A stretch of 28,905 bases of DNA from an uncultured Eubacterium sp. (GTDB lineage: Bacteria > Bacillota > Clostridia > Lachnospirales > Lachnospiraceae). Made by a program: the position numbers and the translations under genes. Below are positions 1 to 7,119 of the stretch, in pieces (the stretch's first letter is position 1; each line of letters begins with the position of its first letter). Below the pieces are notes generated by a model. The model was not told the DNA's origin and made no database searches. It saw nothing but the letters and a program-made list of their open reading frames with translations. The stretch lies in contig URAI01000023.1 of the NCBI GenBank assembly GCA_900545725.1, forward strand, positions 1-28,905. The letters are read 5' to 3'.

Positions 1-110
1 GAAATTCTAAAAAGAATTTTCAAGGTTGTCTTTCTGTTCAGTTATCAAAGTTCATTATTAAGAAGCGTTTGCTTCTTATCTGTTAGCAACCAGCGTTTCT
101 CGCTGACAGC
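1..110 (-). other. Start of a transcribed rRNA-operon leader (runs off left edge)
   Basis: Downstream of the strong promoter at 117-145 the minus strand contains two hairpins, arms 80-83/106-109 enclosing CAGCG/CGCTG (91-105), and AAGAAGC/GCTTCTT (60-77). It then reads AACCTTGAAAATTC near the window edge. CTTGAAAA-type segments are common in pre-16S and pre-23S leaders of Firmicutes. No rRNA sequence itself is inside the window, so the assignment rests on promoter strength and leader style. Confidence 0.55.
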
Positions 111-116
111 TATGAT

Positions 117-145
117 AGAATAACATTTTGTTTGATGTTTGTCAA
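117..145 (-). promoter_or_regulatory. Strong sigma-A promoter, probably of an rRNA operon
   Basis: On the minus strand there is a perfect -35 TTGACA (140-145), a 17-bp spacer and a -10 TATTCT (117-122). A/T tracts directly upstream of the -35 (AAAGTTAAAAAAGTTT) resemble an UP element. Transcription would start near 110 and leave the window to the left. Confidence 0.7.
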
Positions 146-288
146 CAAGTTTTTTAAACTTTTTTAACTTTAGTTTCTATATTGTTGGTATTGTACTAAT
201 GTGTACTCACATTGTATCAGATGCCTTCAATATATAATCAATTATGTTATCCGTTCCATCACTAGCAGTTACCTGCAAGCTTTGGCAT

Positions 289-321
289 AAAAAAACCATC
301 TAAGTTATGATAGATGGTTTT
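289..321 (-). terminator. Intrinsic terminator of the tRNA-Ser gene
   Basis: A 10-bp perfect stem, AAACCATCTA/TAGATGGTTT, with an 8-nt loop is followed on the minus strand by a run of seven T. It begins three bases after the tRNA 3' end. Confidence 0.85.
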
Positions 322-324
322 CAG

Positions 325-410
325 CGGAGAGGATGGGATTCGAACCCATGCGCCCGTGAAGACAAACGGTTTTCAAGACCGCCCCGTTATGACCACTTCG
401 GTACCTCTCC
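325..410 (-). tRNA. tRNA-Ser (anticodon UGA)
   Basis: This is an 86-nt class II tRNA. The acceptor stem is GGAGAGG/CCTCTCC with discriminator G, as expected for serine. The anticodon arm is GCGGT-CTTGAAA-ACCGT, giving anticodon UGA. It has a long variable arm and a T arm with GGTTCGAATCC. CCA is not encoded: the bases after the discriminator are C-T-G. It has its own promoter and terminator and so is a single-gene unit. Confidence 0.97.
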
Positions 411-449
411 ATATTTTGTTTTGTTGCATGTCAGCCATGCGACTCATTT

Positions 450-478
450 ATAATAGCATTTACCCATGGTTTTGTCAA
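450..478 (-). promoter_or_regulatory. Promoter of tRNA-Ser
   Basis: On the minus strand there is a perfect TTGACA (473-478), a 17-bp spacer and TATTAT (450-455). It places the transcript start about 35 nt upstream of the mature tRNA 5' end. Confidence 0.85.
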
Positions 479-1026
479 CAATTATTTTGATTTTTTTATT
501 TATTTTTTTACAAACAGCTTTAACCCGCTATTTTACTGGGCTTTAGGGGATTTATTTTATTGTAATTATACTATATATACTTAATTTTTTATTTACCAAT
601 CCATAAATAAATTAATAACTATTAATAAGCAAATTTAAAATAATGTACAAATTTGTCCGTGTTATAAAAACATTTTTCAATTAATTTGATGCAATGTATT
701 CAGGTCACAGACAACAAGAGATTGTTTTTGTACATTTTTCTATATTTGCTCATTTATAGATTAATAACTTTAATTTATAATACATCCCTCTACTACAACC
801 GCCATACAAATCACATTAATCTTAATTCTACCATTACCATAAGCTTATTCATTTCCATGTATGCTGACATAAGAATCATATTAATCTTAATCTCTTTATT
901 TATAAGAATATTAAAAATTGCAGCTCAGATTTTTTGCCATCAATAAATATTCTCCTGCTCAGTAATTCAACGCTTATAAACACATGTTGTGCCAGCAATG
1001 AATCTGGTATCAACAACTAATAATCT
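479..1026. other. AT-rich gene-free stretch downstream of ispD
   Basis: I see no convincing gene here. The open frame at 686-946 (+) is Leu/Ile/Asn-rich with no plausible ribosome binding site and looks like AT-rich noise. A 17-nt near-identical direct repeat (ATCAYATTAATCTTAAT) lies at 810-826 and 875-891. On the minus strand, AAAAAT...ATTTTT around 918-940 is a weak hairpin that could end the ispD transcript. Confidence 0.5.
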
Positions 1027-1842
1027 TTATAATTCTAAATACGATTTTGCAACTACTATATCATCCGGCGTCGTTATTTTTATATTACTATATTGTGACA
1101 ATGACATTTTTACCTTTGTATTGCTATAATTTTCTACTACCATTGCATCATCTGTTATATTACCCCTGTTGTCATCTTTTATCATCTTATTATATGCTTC
1201 ATATACAAGTTTAAATTCAAACGTCTGAGGAGTCTGAACCTGCCATAATGTACTCCTGTCAGGTGTATTTATTGCAAATCCATTATCATCTGTAACTTTT
1301 ATGGTATCCTTTACAGGAACTGCCGCAACACATGCCTTGTAATTTTTTACATCTGTATAACAGTTTTGTATAATCTCATCTGTTATACACGCCCTGGCTC
1401 CATCGTGAATCATTACATATTCTTCTGACTTCTCTATATTATCATTTGCCACGTCATTTTCAGAAAACTTTTTTATCCTCTCATTTATCTTTTTTACTGC
1501 CTTCAGACCATTATATACAGAATTATACCTTTCCGCCCCTCCTGCAACTATATCCATTACTTTTGTAAAATTATATTTGTCAACAATTTCATTTTTACAA
1601 TACTCAATATCGTTTTTACCTGTTACAAGTATTATCTCATCAATCACGTCACTCTCCTGAAATGTCTTGAGTGAATAATATATAACCGGTCTGTCATTTA
1701 TATTCATAAATTGTTTTGGTATTGAACTATTCATTCTGCTGCCCCTGCCTCCTGCAAGAACTATCGCAATAACTTTTTCTTCTGAATTATATATATTCTT
1801 TCTATCGGCTGCTTTATATTTATCTATGTATATTTTTCCCAC
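1027..1842 (-). CDS. ispD: 2-C-methyl-D-erythritol 4-phosphate cytidylyltransferase
   Basis: Transfers CMP from CTP to MEP, the third step of the cytosolic non-mevalonate isoprenoid pathway. The nucleotide-binding signature LAGGRGSRM (residues 29-37) is followed by the conserved PKQF and the dimer-arm and C-terminal LWQVQTPQTF segments typical of IspD. At 271 residues it is longer than the usual 230, because of an about 23-residue Lys/Tyr-rich N-terminus and a charged insert near residue 125 (FSENDVANDN). I chose a GTG start because GGAG lies 6 nt upstream; a TTG 12 nt earlier overlaps that ribosome binding site. It is last in the tex-tsa cluster, 93 nt after tsaD. The bases just before it match the 3' end of a repeat also found before tsaB and ymfI. 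Confidence 0.93.
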   Translation of the reverse strand: MGKIYIDKYKAADRKNIYNSEEKVIAIVLAGGRGSRMNSSIPKQFMNINDRPVIYYSLKTFQESDVIDEIILVTGKNDIEYCKNEIVDKYNFTKVMDIVAGGAERYNSVYNGLKAVKKINERIKKFSENDVANDNIEKSEEYVMIHDGARACITDEIIQNCYTDVKNYKACVAAVPVKDTIKVTDDNGFAINTPDRSTLWQVQTPQTFEFKLVYEAYNKMIKDDNRGNITDDAMVVENYSNTKVKMSLSQYSNIKITTPDDIVVAKSYLEL

Positions 1843-1844
1843 AA

Positions 1845-1875
1845 TAATCTCCAATCTGCAGACATTTTTAATACC
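1845..1875 (-). repeat. Truncated copy (3' end only) of the structured leader repeat
   Basis: The minus strand reads GGTATTAAAAATGTCTGCAG followed by ATTGGAGATTA. It matches the last 31 nt of the copy before tsaB at most positions, including the ribosome binding site. The 5' pairing arm seen in the full copies is absent upstream, so this is a decayed or partial element. Confidence 0.5.
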
Positions 1876-1935
1876 ATAATTATCAAATTCATACCTATAA
1901 CAATCTTTATGGCAATGACCGTCATTTATATTATT

Positions 1936-3018
1936 TTATATCCGCTCCCCTAATTTTAAGTTAGGTACGGCATTAAGATCGTATCCATGTCTTACACCAT
2001 TAATATAATCATAATATGCGGCTGCTCCTATCATTGCGGCATTATCTGTACATAATTTAGGTGACGGCGAATAAAACTGTATATTATTCTTTTTACACTC
2101 TTCCTGCATAGCTGCTCTTAATGCTGAATTAGATGCAACTCCTCCCGCTATTGCAAGTTTTTTTACTTTTCTTTCTTTTGTAAGCATTATTGCTCTTGAA
2201 ACAAGTGCTTCTACAACCGCATTCTGGAATGAGGCCACCAGATCAGCTTTATTAATCTCAACATTTTTCATTTCACACGAATTAATATAATTAAGAACCG
2301 CTGATTTTATTCCGCTGAATGAAAAATCATATGGTGAATCATCAACATGCGCTCTTGGAAATTCTATTGCATGTGGATTACCTTCTTTCGCAAGTTTATC
2401 TATCTTAGGTCCGCCCGGATATCCCAGTCCCACTGCTCTTGCCACCTTATCAAATGCCTCGCCTGCCGCATCATCCCTTGTTTTTCCGATTATCTCATAT
2501 TTTCCATAATCATTTACCATCACAAGATGTGTATGTCCTCCTGATACAACTAAAGCTGCAAATGGTGGCTCTAAATCTGCATTTTCTATATAATTAGCAG
2601 AAATATGACCTTCTATATGATGTACTCCAACCAATGGTTTTCCCGTTGCAAAAGCTATAGCCTTTGCCTCTGCAACTCCTACGAGCAAAGCTCCTACAAG
2701 TCCTGGTCCATAAGTTACACCTATTGCTGTAATATCCTGCAATGTAACGTGTGCATCCTGTAATGCCTTTTCTATTACAGGATTAATATTTTCTATATGC
2801 TTTCTTGATGCTATCTCTGGTACTACACCACCATAAAGAGTATGTATATCTATCTGTGTATTAATTACATTAGATAATACTTCACGACCATTTTTTACAA
2901 CTGCCGCCGCTGTTTCATCACAGGAACTTTCTATTGCAAGGATTAATACATCTTTCTTTTCCTGTTCCATTCCTGTTAAATGTATATTGGTATTTTCATT
3001 TATATGATTGTCTTCCAT
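1936..3018 (-). CDS. tsaD: tRNA N6-adenosine threonylcarbamoyltransferase
   Basis: Kae1/Qri7/YgjD family. With TsaB and TsaE it transfers the threonylcarbamoyl group from TC-AMP to A37 of ANN-decoding tRNAs (t6A). It starts its ASKHA fold with LAIESSCDETAAAVV. Metal ligands appear in HHIEGH (H134, H138), and the nucleotide loop VSGGHTHL follows at 158-165. IAGGVASNSALR and TDNAAMIG near the C-terminus complete the family pattern. It has 360 residues, slightly longer than usual through a polar N-terminal tail. The ATG at 3018 has GGAG 6 nt upstream. An in-frame ATG 12 nt earlier overlaps the ribosome binding site and is unlikely to be used. The upstream gene ends 45 nt before it. Confidence 0.97.
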   Translation of the reverse strand: MEDNHINENTNIHLTGMEQEKKDVLILAIESSCDETAAAVVKNGREVLSNVINTQIDIHTLYGGVVPEIASRKHIENINPVIEKALQDAHVTLQDITAIGVTYGPGLVGALLVGVAEAKAIAFATGKPLVGVHHIEGHISANYIENADLEPPFAALVVSGGHTHLVMVNDYGKYEIIGKTRDDAAGEAFDKVARAVGLGYPGGPKIDKLAKEGNPHAIEFPRAHVDDSPYDFSFSGIKSAVLNYINSCEMKNVEINKADLVASFQNAVVEALVSRAIMLTKERKVKKLAIAGGVASNSALRAAMQEECKKNNIQFYSPSPKLCTDNAAMIGAAAYYDYINGVRHGYDLNAVPNLKLGERI

Positions 3019-3063
3019 GTCATTCTCCATTCTTTAGCAGCTTTGTTGCCGTAAATTTATACC

Positions 3064-3648
3064 TTAATTATTATCATCTGGCTTATAAAGCTCCCAGTAT
3101 AATATCTTCCATCTTCCATTATTATCCTGTCTTAATGTAAATCTTGTATAAGAATATATAAGATTATCACTCTGTCTTATATAAAAAAGTGTATCGATTG
3201 AAGCGTATTTTTTATTGTTTAATGTTTTATATTTGACATCACGGCTGCTTTCAATCTTATAGTCCGATATATATCTGTTCTGATTGTTATAATCAGAAAT
3301 CTCTTGTTTAAGCGCTTTTAAAAACTCATCTTCTGACTGCTTTGACTTTAATTCATCATCAAACAGACGTCTTGCCTGCTTTCCGAGAGTATCTATCTGA
3401 TCCTCGCTTATATTATTACCATAGTACTGCTTTGCAATACGCATATAAAGCTTGACAACTTCTTTAGGCGACTGTGGATAATTATTATCAACATCCCTTG
3501 ATAATAAGTCTCCAAGCTCCTGATTATCTACTGCCTGCTGTGTTGCATCAACTGACGGTGTTCTGTTAGATAAATAATAATAGTATGCAATTCCAGCTAC
3601 TACCATTAATAAAATAACTATTGAGGTCTTAACATTCTTCTTTTTCAT
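3064..3648 (-). CDS. Membrane-anchored extracytoplasmic protein (DUF6715-like)
   Basis: This protein has 194 residues. A positively charged start (MKKKNVK) is followed by one hydrophobic helix (about residues 8-24, TSIVILLMVVAGIAYYYYL) and then a hydrophilic domain. I infer a single-pass protein with the C-terminal domain outside. The domain contains VVKLYMRIAKQYYG and ends in YTRFTLRQDNNGRWKILYWE, a pattern resembling NTF2-like or lipoprotein-type domains. It resembles the small Lachnospiraceae proteins named DUF6715, though that is from memory. A strong ribosome binding site (GGAGGTGA) fixes the start; an ATG 15 nt upstream overlaps it. It sits between rnz and tsaD in the same transcript direction. 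Function unknown. Confidence 0.8.
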   Translation of the reverse strand: MKKKNVKTSIVILLMVVAGIAYYYYLSNRTPSVDATQQAVDNQELGDLLSRDVDNNYPQSPKEVVKLYMRIAKQYYGNNISEDQIDTLGKQARRLFDDELKSKQSEDEFLKALKQEISDYNNQNRYISDYKIESSRDVKYKTLNNKKYASIDTLFYIRQSDNLIYSYTRFTLRQDNNGRWKILYWELYKPDDNN

Positions 3649-3723
3649 CTTAATCACCTCCATATATTTGCAGATTGCTTACAATACAGACTGTAATGCC
3701 AGTTCTTTTAATACCGGTATATA

Positions 3724-4632
3724 TCAGTCTTTAAATATCAGCTCTGCTGTCCTGCCATCTGTGGCCGCATATACATCTGGAAATATATCCTTTATACTAT
3801 CTATATAATCTATCGGCCTTACAAGTGACGGACTATAGTGTGTAAGCCACATTTCTTTAACCTGCGCTTCCTTTGCCAGTCCTGCTGCCTCTTTAAATGT
3901 CATATGCTTATATTCTTTCGCTTTCGCTTCTTTGCCACTTTCACCATACATCCCCTCACAAATGAATAAATCTGAATTCTTTGCATTATCCGAAATAGCC
4001 TTTACCGGTCTGGAATCAGTACAATATGTGACCTTTATCCCCTGTCTTGCCTCTCCAACGACCATATCAGGCGTATATACCTGACCATCATGATTAATAG
4101 TTGCACCATGCTGCAATTTGTTCCAGTAATTCTGCGGAATGTTAAGCTGCTTTGCCTTATTTACATCAAATTTACCTATTCTTGGAATATTTACAGAGTA
4201 CCCATAACATGTTACCGCATGCTGTACTTTAAATGCTGTTATCTCATATCCATTAATTGATATATGTTCCTGCTGTTCACTAAGCTCTATAAATTTAAGT
4301 TCATATGGCAGTTCCGGTGCTATCGTTCTTAATGCATTAACAACCCTTGTAAGTCCTTTAGGTCCTATTAAAGTTATGGGTCTGGTTCTGTCCGAATTAC
4401 CTATCGTAAGAAGAAGTCCGGGAAGTCCGCTTATATGATCTGCATGATAATGCGTAAAACATATTACATCGATCGGATTAAAACTCCATCCCTTTTCTTT
4501 AATGGATATCTGTGTCCCTTCTCCACAATCTATTAAAAGACTGCTTCCATTATATCTCATCATACAGGATGTAAGCCATCTTCCCGGCAAAGGCAGCATC
4601 CCGCTTGTTCCTAATAAACAAACATCTAACAT
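3724..4632 (-). CDS. rnz: Ribonuclease Z
   Basis: Metallo-beta-lactamase-fold endonuclease that removes 3' trailers from tRNA precursors lacking encoded CCA; the tRNA-Ser in this window is such a gene. The zinc motif HYHADH is at residues 61-66. LIDCGEGTQ (34-42), YCTDSRPV and CEGMYG carry further ligands, and MTFKEAA and LTHYSP follow towards the C-terminus. The length of 302 residues matches the bacterial short form. The start has AAGGAGA upstream, and this ribosome binding site lies in the last codons of rimI (gap 3 nt), so the two are probably translationally coupled. Confidence 0.95.
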   Translation of the reverse strand: MLDVCLLGTSGMLPLPGRWLTSCMMRYNGSSLLIDCGEGTQISIKEKGWSFNPIDVICFTHYHADHISGLPGLLLTIGNSDRTRPITLIGPKGLTRVVNALRTIAPELPYELKFIELSEQQEHISINGYEITAFKVQHAVTCYGYSVNIPRIGKFDVNKAKQLNIPQNYWNKLQHGATINHDGQVYTPDMVVGEARQGIKVTYCTDSRPVKAISDNAKNSDLFICEGMYGESGKEAKAKEYKHMTFKEAAGLAKEAQVKEMWLTHYSPSLVRPIDYIDSIKDIFPDVYAATDGRTAELIFKD

Positions 4633-4635
4633 ATA

Positions 4636-5094
4636 CTAATCTCCTTGTATCAACATCTTTGACATTACTATTGCATCCTCGACCGGTTTCTCATAGAAAC
4701 GCTTTCTTGTACCTATGGCTTTATAACCCATTTTCTCATAAAGAGATATTGCCGGTGTATTACTCTGTCTTACTTCTAGGAAAAATACATCAACGCCATT
4801 ATTATCCGATGCTATTTTTTCCATATTCTTCATAAGAAGTTCTGCAATTCCCTGTCTTCTATATTCCTGTGCCACCGCCATATTAGTAATATTGCCTTCT
4901 CCAAGTACTGTCCATAATCCGCAGTATCCTGCTACCCTGTCATCATGTCTGCATACAATATACACATTTTCCGGTGTCTCACATGCATCAATAAATGACT
5001 TCTCTGACCATGGAATTGAAAATATTGACTGCTCAATGCTCTCAACCTGAGATACATCAGCTCTTGTCATCCTTTCGATTATAAAATCACTCAT
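4636..5094 (-). CDS. rimI: Ribosomal protein S18-alanine N-acetyltransferase
   Basis: GNAT acetyltransferase of 152 residues. The acetyl-CoA loop RRQGIA is at 79-84 and is followed by helix LLMKNMEKIA. FLEVRQSNTPAISLYEKMGY and RKRFYEKPVEDAIVM are typical of RimI, which acetylates the N-terminus of S18. Its first 8 nt overlap the end of tsaB (ATGAGTGA), giving a stop-start coupling arrangement. Only a weak AAGAGAG-like ribosome binding site is visible. tsaE-tsaB-rimI is a widely conserved order in Firmicutes. Confidence 0.94.
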   Translation of the reverse strand: MSDFIIERMTRADVSQVESIEQSIFSIPWSEKSFIDACETPENVYIVCRHDDRVAGYCGLWTVLGEGNITNMAVAQEYRRQGIAELLMKNMEKIASDNNGVDVFFLEVRQSNTPAISLYEKMGYKAIGTRKRFYEKPVEDAIVMSKMLIQGD

Positions 5095-5806
5095 TACTAT
5101 TCATGCGCTCTCTTTCTGCCTGTGATGGTCTTAGATAATCAGGACTTAAATGTGCAGCATCTGTCACTTCTCCTGCCTTATACATATCAAGTGCAGCCAT
5201 TGCAACGCTTCCTGCTTTTTGGCTTCTTAAATGTGCCGGTGCATAGTTATAGTCACAGGTTAATTCTTCATCAAAATAGTCTCTTGCCACATCTATTCCA
5301 TCACCTGTAAAGATTATGCCTGTATGTATATCGTCCTTCATGCCATTAAGTTTCCCACAAAGTTCTTCATAAGATAAAAGAGATTTATCCATCAGACACT
5401 CCAGTTCATTATTATGATTAAAACGATATAAAGCTGTATAAAGATGCTTTCTTCTTGCATCCATAACAGGGCATATTACCGCCCCGGTATTACCATAAAA
5501 ATTATATGCCATAGCTTTAAGAGTAGGCACAGCCACCATGTCACATTTTGTAGCTAGCGCTATTCCTTTACCTGTGGCAGCCCCGATACGCAGACCTGTA
5601 AATGAACCCGGTCCTATTGACACGGCAATTAAATCAACTGTGCCAATATCCGTTTCTGTCATCTTACATATCTCATCTATCATAGGTAATAATGTCTGTG
5701 AATGTGTCTTTTTATAATTAATTGTATATTCGGCTGTAAGCACTTCATCAGTAATTATTGCAACCGATGCTGTAACAGCTGAACTTTCTATACCTAGAAT
5801 CCTCAT
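5087..5806 (-). CDS. tsaB: t6A biosynthesis protein TsaB (TsaD partner)
   Basis: YeaZ-type ASKHA protein of 239 residues that forms the heterodimer with TsaD in tRNA t6A synthesis. It opens with MRILGIESSAVTASVA and carries the TsaB signature SIGPGSFTGLRIG, then PTLKAMAYN and PVMDARRKHLY. It lacks the metal-binding histidines of TsaD, as expected. The start is clear: a GGAG 6 nt upstream. The open frame continues 39 codons further upstream, but that part is the structured repeat at 5809-5930 and is not homologous to TsaB. Confidence 0.95.
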   Translation of the reverse strand: MRILGIESSAVTASVAIITDEVLTAEYTINYKKTHSQTLLPMIDEICKMTETDIGTVDLIAVSIGPGSFTGLRIGAATGKGIALATKCDMVAVPTLKAMAYNFYGNTGAVICPVMDARRKHLYTALYRFNHNNELECLMDKSLLSYEELCGKLNGMKDDIHTGIIFTGDGIDVARDYFDEELTCDYNYAPAHLRSQKAGSVAMAALDMYKAGEVTDAAHLSPDYLRPSQAERERMNSNE

Positions 5807-5808
5807 AC

Positions 5809-5930
5809 TAATCTCCATTCCGCAGGCATTTTCTAATACCGGAGGAATCGCGAGCCAAATGTCAGATCCGGCTCTGCGATAAGGGCTGCTTTGTGACGCC
5901 TGCGACACAAATAGCCAGTTCACTTATGAA
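5809..5930 (-). repeat. Structured leader repeat, copy A (before tsaB)
   Basis: This element of about 122 nt fills most of the tsaE-tsaB gap and ends with the tsaB ribosome binding site. The outer stem is TCGCAGGC/GCCTGCGG (5898-5905 with 5820-5827). The inner stem is TCGC[A]GAGCCGG with TTGGCTCGCGA (about 5848-5879), topped by loop ATCTGACAT. The 3' connecting strand contains CCTCC. Copy B at 24880-25000 differs at about 15 positions plus a 1-nt indel, counted by eye. Many differences keep base pairs. Function unknown. Confidence 0.75.
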
Positions 5931-5933
5931 CTT

Positions 5934-5966
5934 GTGAGAAAATAAGCTATCAAGCTTATTTTTCAC
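5934..5966 (-). terminator. Hairpin directly after tsaE stop
   Basis: A stem of 10 bp (AAAATAAGCT/AGCTTATTTT, 4-nt loop) is extended by GTGA/TCAC across a single bulged base. It begins two bases after the tsaE stop codon. No separate T tract follows in the transcript direction, so it may be a weak terminator or an attenuator that works together with the adjacent repeat. Confidence 0.4.
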
Positions 5967-5967
5967 A

Positions 5968-6396
5968 CTAATCTCCATTATCTATTGATATCATCCTGTA
6001 ATCAAACCCTTTTTGAAGGTCTTTTTTTATAGTTATATTTATCGTTTCCCGAGGAAGCAGCTCTTCTATCATACTTCCCCATTCTATAAGGCATACTCCA
6101 TCTGAATAAAAATATTCTTCATATCCTAGTTCATCCATTTCAGATATGTCTGCTATTCTATAAACATCAAAATGATATAGCGGCAGTCTGCCTTCATTAT
6201 AGACTTGAATTATTGTAAACGTCGGACTGTTAATAGGCTCTGTTATTCCAAGACCTTTTGCAAAGCCCTGCGTAAATACAGTTTTTCCAACGCCTAAATC
6301 TCCATCCAGTCTGAATATCTGTCCTGCCTTTGCATTCTTTCCAAGTTCATAACCTAAATCGAATGTTTCTTTGGCACTAAATGTTTCCTTTATCAT
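5968..6396 (-). CDS. tsaE: t6A biosynthesis ATPase TsaE
   Basis: Small P-loop ATPase (YjeE family, 142 residues) that resets the TsaB-TsaD complex during t6A formation. Walker A is GDLGVGKT (32-39). SPTFTIIQVY, LYHFDVYRI and LIEWGSMIEELLP are the family hallmarks. The start ATG has GAGG 5 nt upstream. An out-of-frame ATG overlapping that GAGG reads only ATG AGG ATT TTA TGA and terminates on the true start codon (ATGA). Gap to the preceding YcxB-like gene is 39 nt. Confidence 0.95.
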   Translation of the reverse strand: MIKETFSAKETFDLGYELGKNAKAGQIFRLDGDLGVGKTVFTQGFAKGLGITEPINSPTFTIIQVYNEGRLPLYHFDVYRIADISEMDELGYEEYFYSDGVCLIEWGSMIEELLPRETINITIKKDLQKGFDYRMISIDNGD

Positions 6397-6435
6397 AAAA
6401 TCCTCATTTCCGGCAATTATATTACACATACCGGC

Positions 6436-6993
6436 TTATAAATCCTTCTTAGCCGATTCAATAACCTTCTGTTGATTTAACTTTAACTGGAATGGTTTTA
6501 ACTTTTTATTGGCTATATTAAGAAAAGCTTCCATCTGATTGCCAATGCATTTTAACGGAATAATATTTGCACGTACTGACGTAATGTATAATACAAGACT
6601 TCTTCCTGTACACTTTATTCTGAATATATCATCCCACATAAGCTCTTCTGTCACATCACCCATAGTTAAAGTTATCTTATCTTCTGTTACAACATATCTT
6701 ATAGGCTTATTAAATGCCGGATTCTGCTTAATCTGGCTATTAACTTTAAGCTTCATGCCAATTGGTGTATACACTGTAAAGAATAACCCGAAAAATCCCA
6801 TCATTAATATATATGAAATATTCAGCTTATTAGCTATTGAAAAGCCGCATATTATAAGTGCTATTATTCCGAATAAAAATCCTGCTACGCCGCCTACACT
6901 ATGGTAATTATGATACAACTTAAAATTCATCAGATCCTGTTTTGTTACCTCAGCCGTAAAATCAACTGTAAATTGTGAATTGCTATCTGCCAT
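6436..6993 (-). CDS. YcxB-like membrane protein
   Basis: Protein of 185 residues with two adjacent hydrophobic helices (about 34-52 and 57-78). A C-terminal soluble domain follows: VVTEDKITLTMGDVTEELMWDDIFRIKCTGRSLVLYIT...IIPLK. This layout, two membrane spans then a PH-like beta domain, matches the YcxB-like C-terminal domain family, whose role is not known. The ribosome binding site GAGG lies 5 nt before the chosen ATG; longer upstream reading is not supported. It lies between tex and tsaE on the same strand with short gaps. It shares a 16-nt identical leader segment with the gene at 13443-14642. Confidence 0.75.
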   Translation of the reverse strand: MADSNSQFTVDFTAEVTKQDLMNFKLYHNYHSVGGVAGFLFGIIALIICGFSIANKLNISYILMMGFFGLFFTVYTPIGMKLKVNSQIKQNPAFNKPIRYVVTEDKITLTMGDVTEELMWDDIFRIKCTGRSLVLYITSVRANIIPLKCIGNQMEAFLNIANKKLKPFQLKLNQQKVIESAKKDL

Positions 6994-7119
6994 ATATCCC
7001 TCATTTCTGCACACCTGTATCCATCTGGTATATTTTAATAAAAACAATCTGACTATCAATATTGCCTTATATATAAGTGCGCCTGTTAAAAGTTTGCTGT
7101 CTTTTATTAATGCATATAA

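Noticed and set aside
810..891. 17-nt near-identical direct repeat as a possible attachment site or mini-array
   Set aside because: There are only two copies 65 bp apart in AT-rich DNA, with no integrase, cas gene or third unit.
686..946. 86-residue open frame on the plus strand
   Set aside because: Composition is AT-driven (Ile/Leu/Asn/Tyr), there is no ribosome binding site, and it resembles no known protein.
5809..5923. N-terminal extension of TsaB
   Set aside because: The extra 39 codons lie wholly in the structured repeat, the real family start MRILGIESS has a good ribosome binding site, and the same sequence precedes ymfI.
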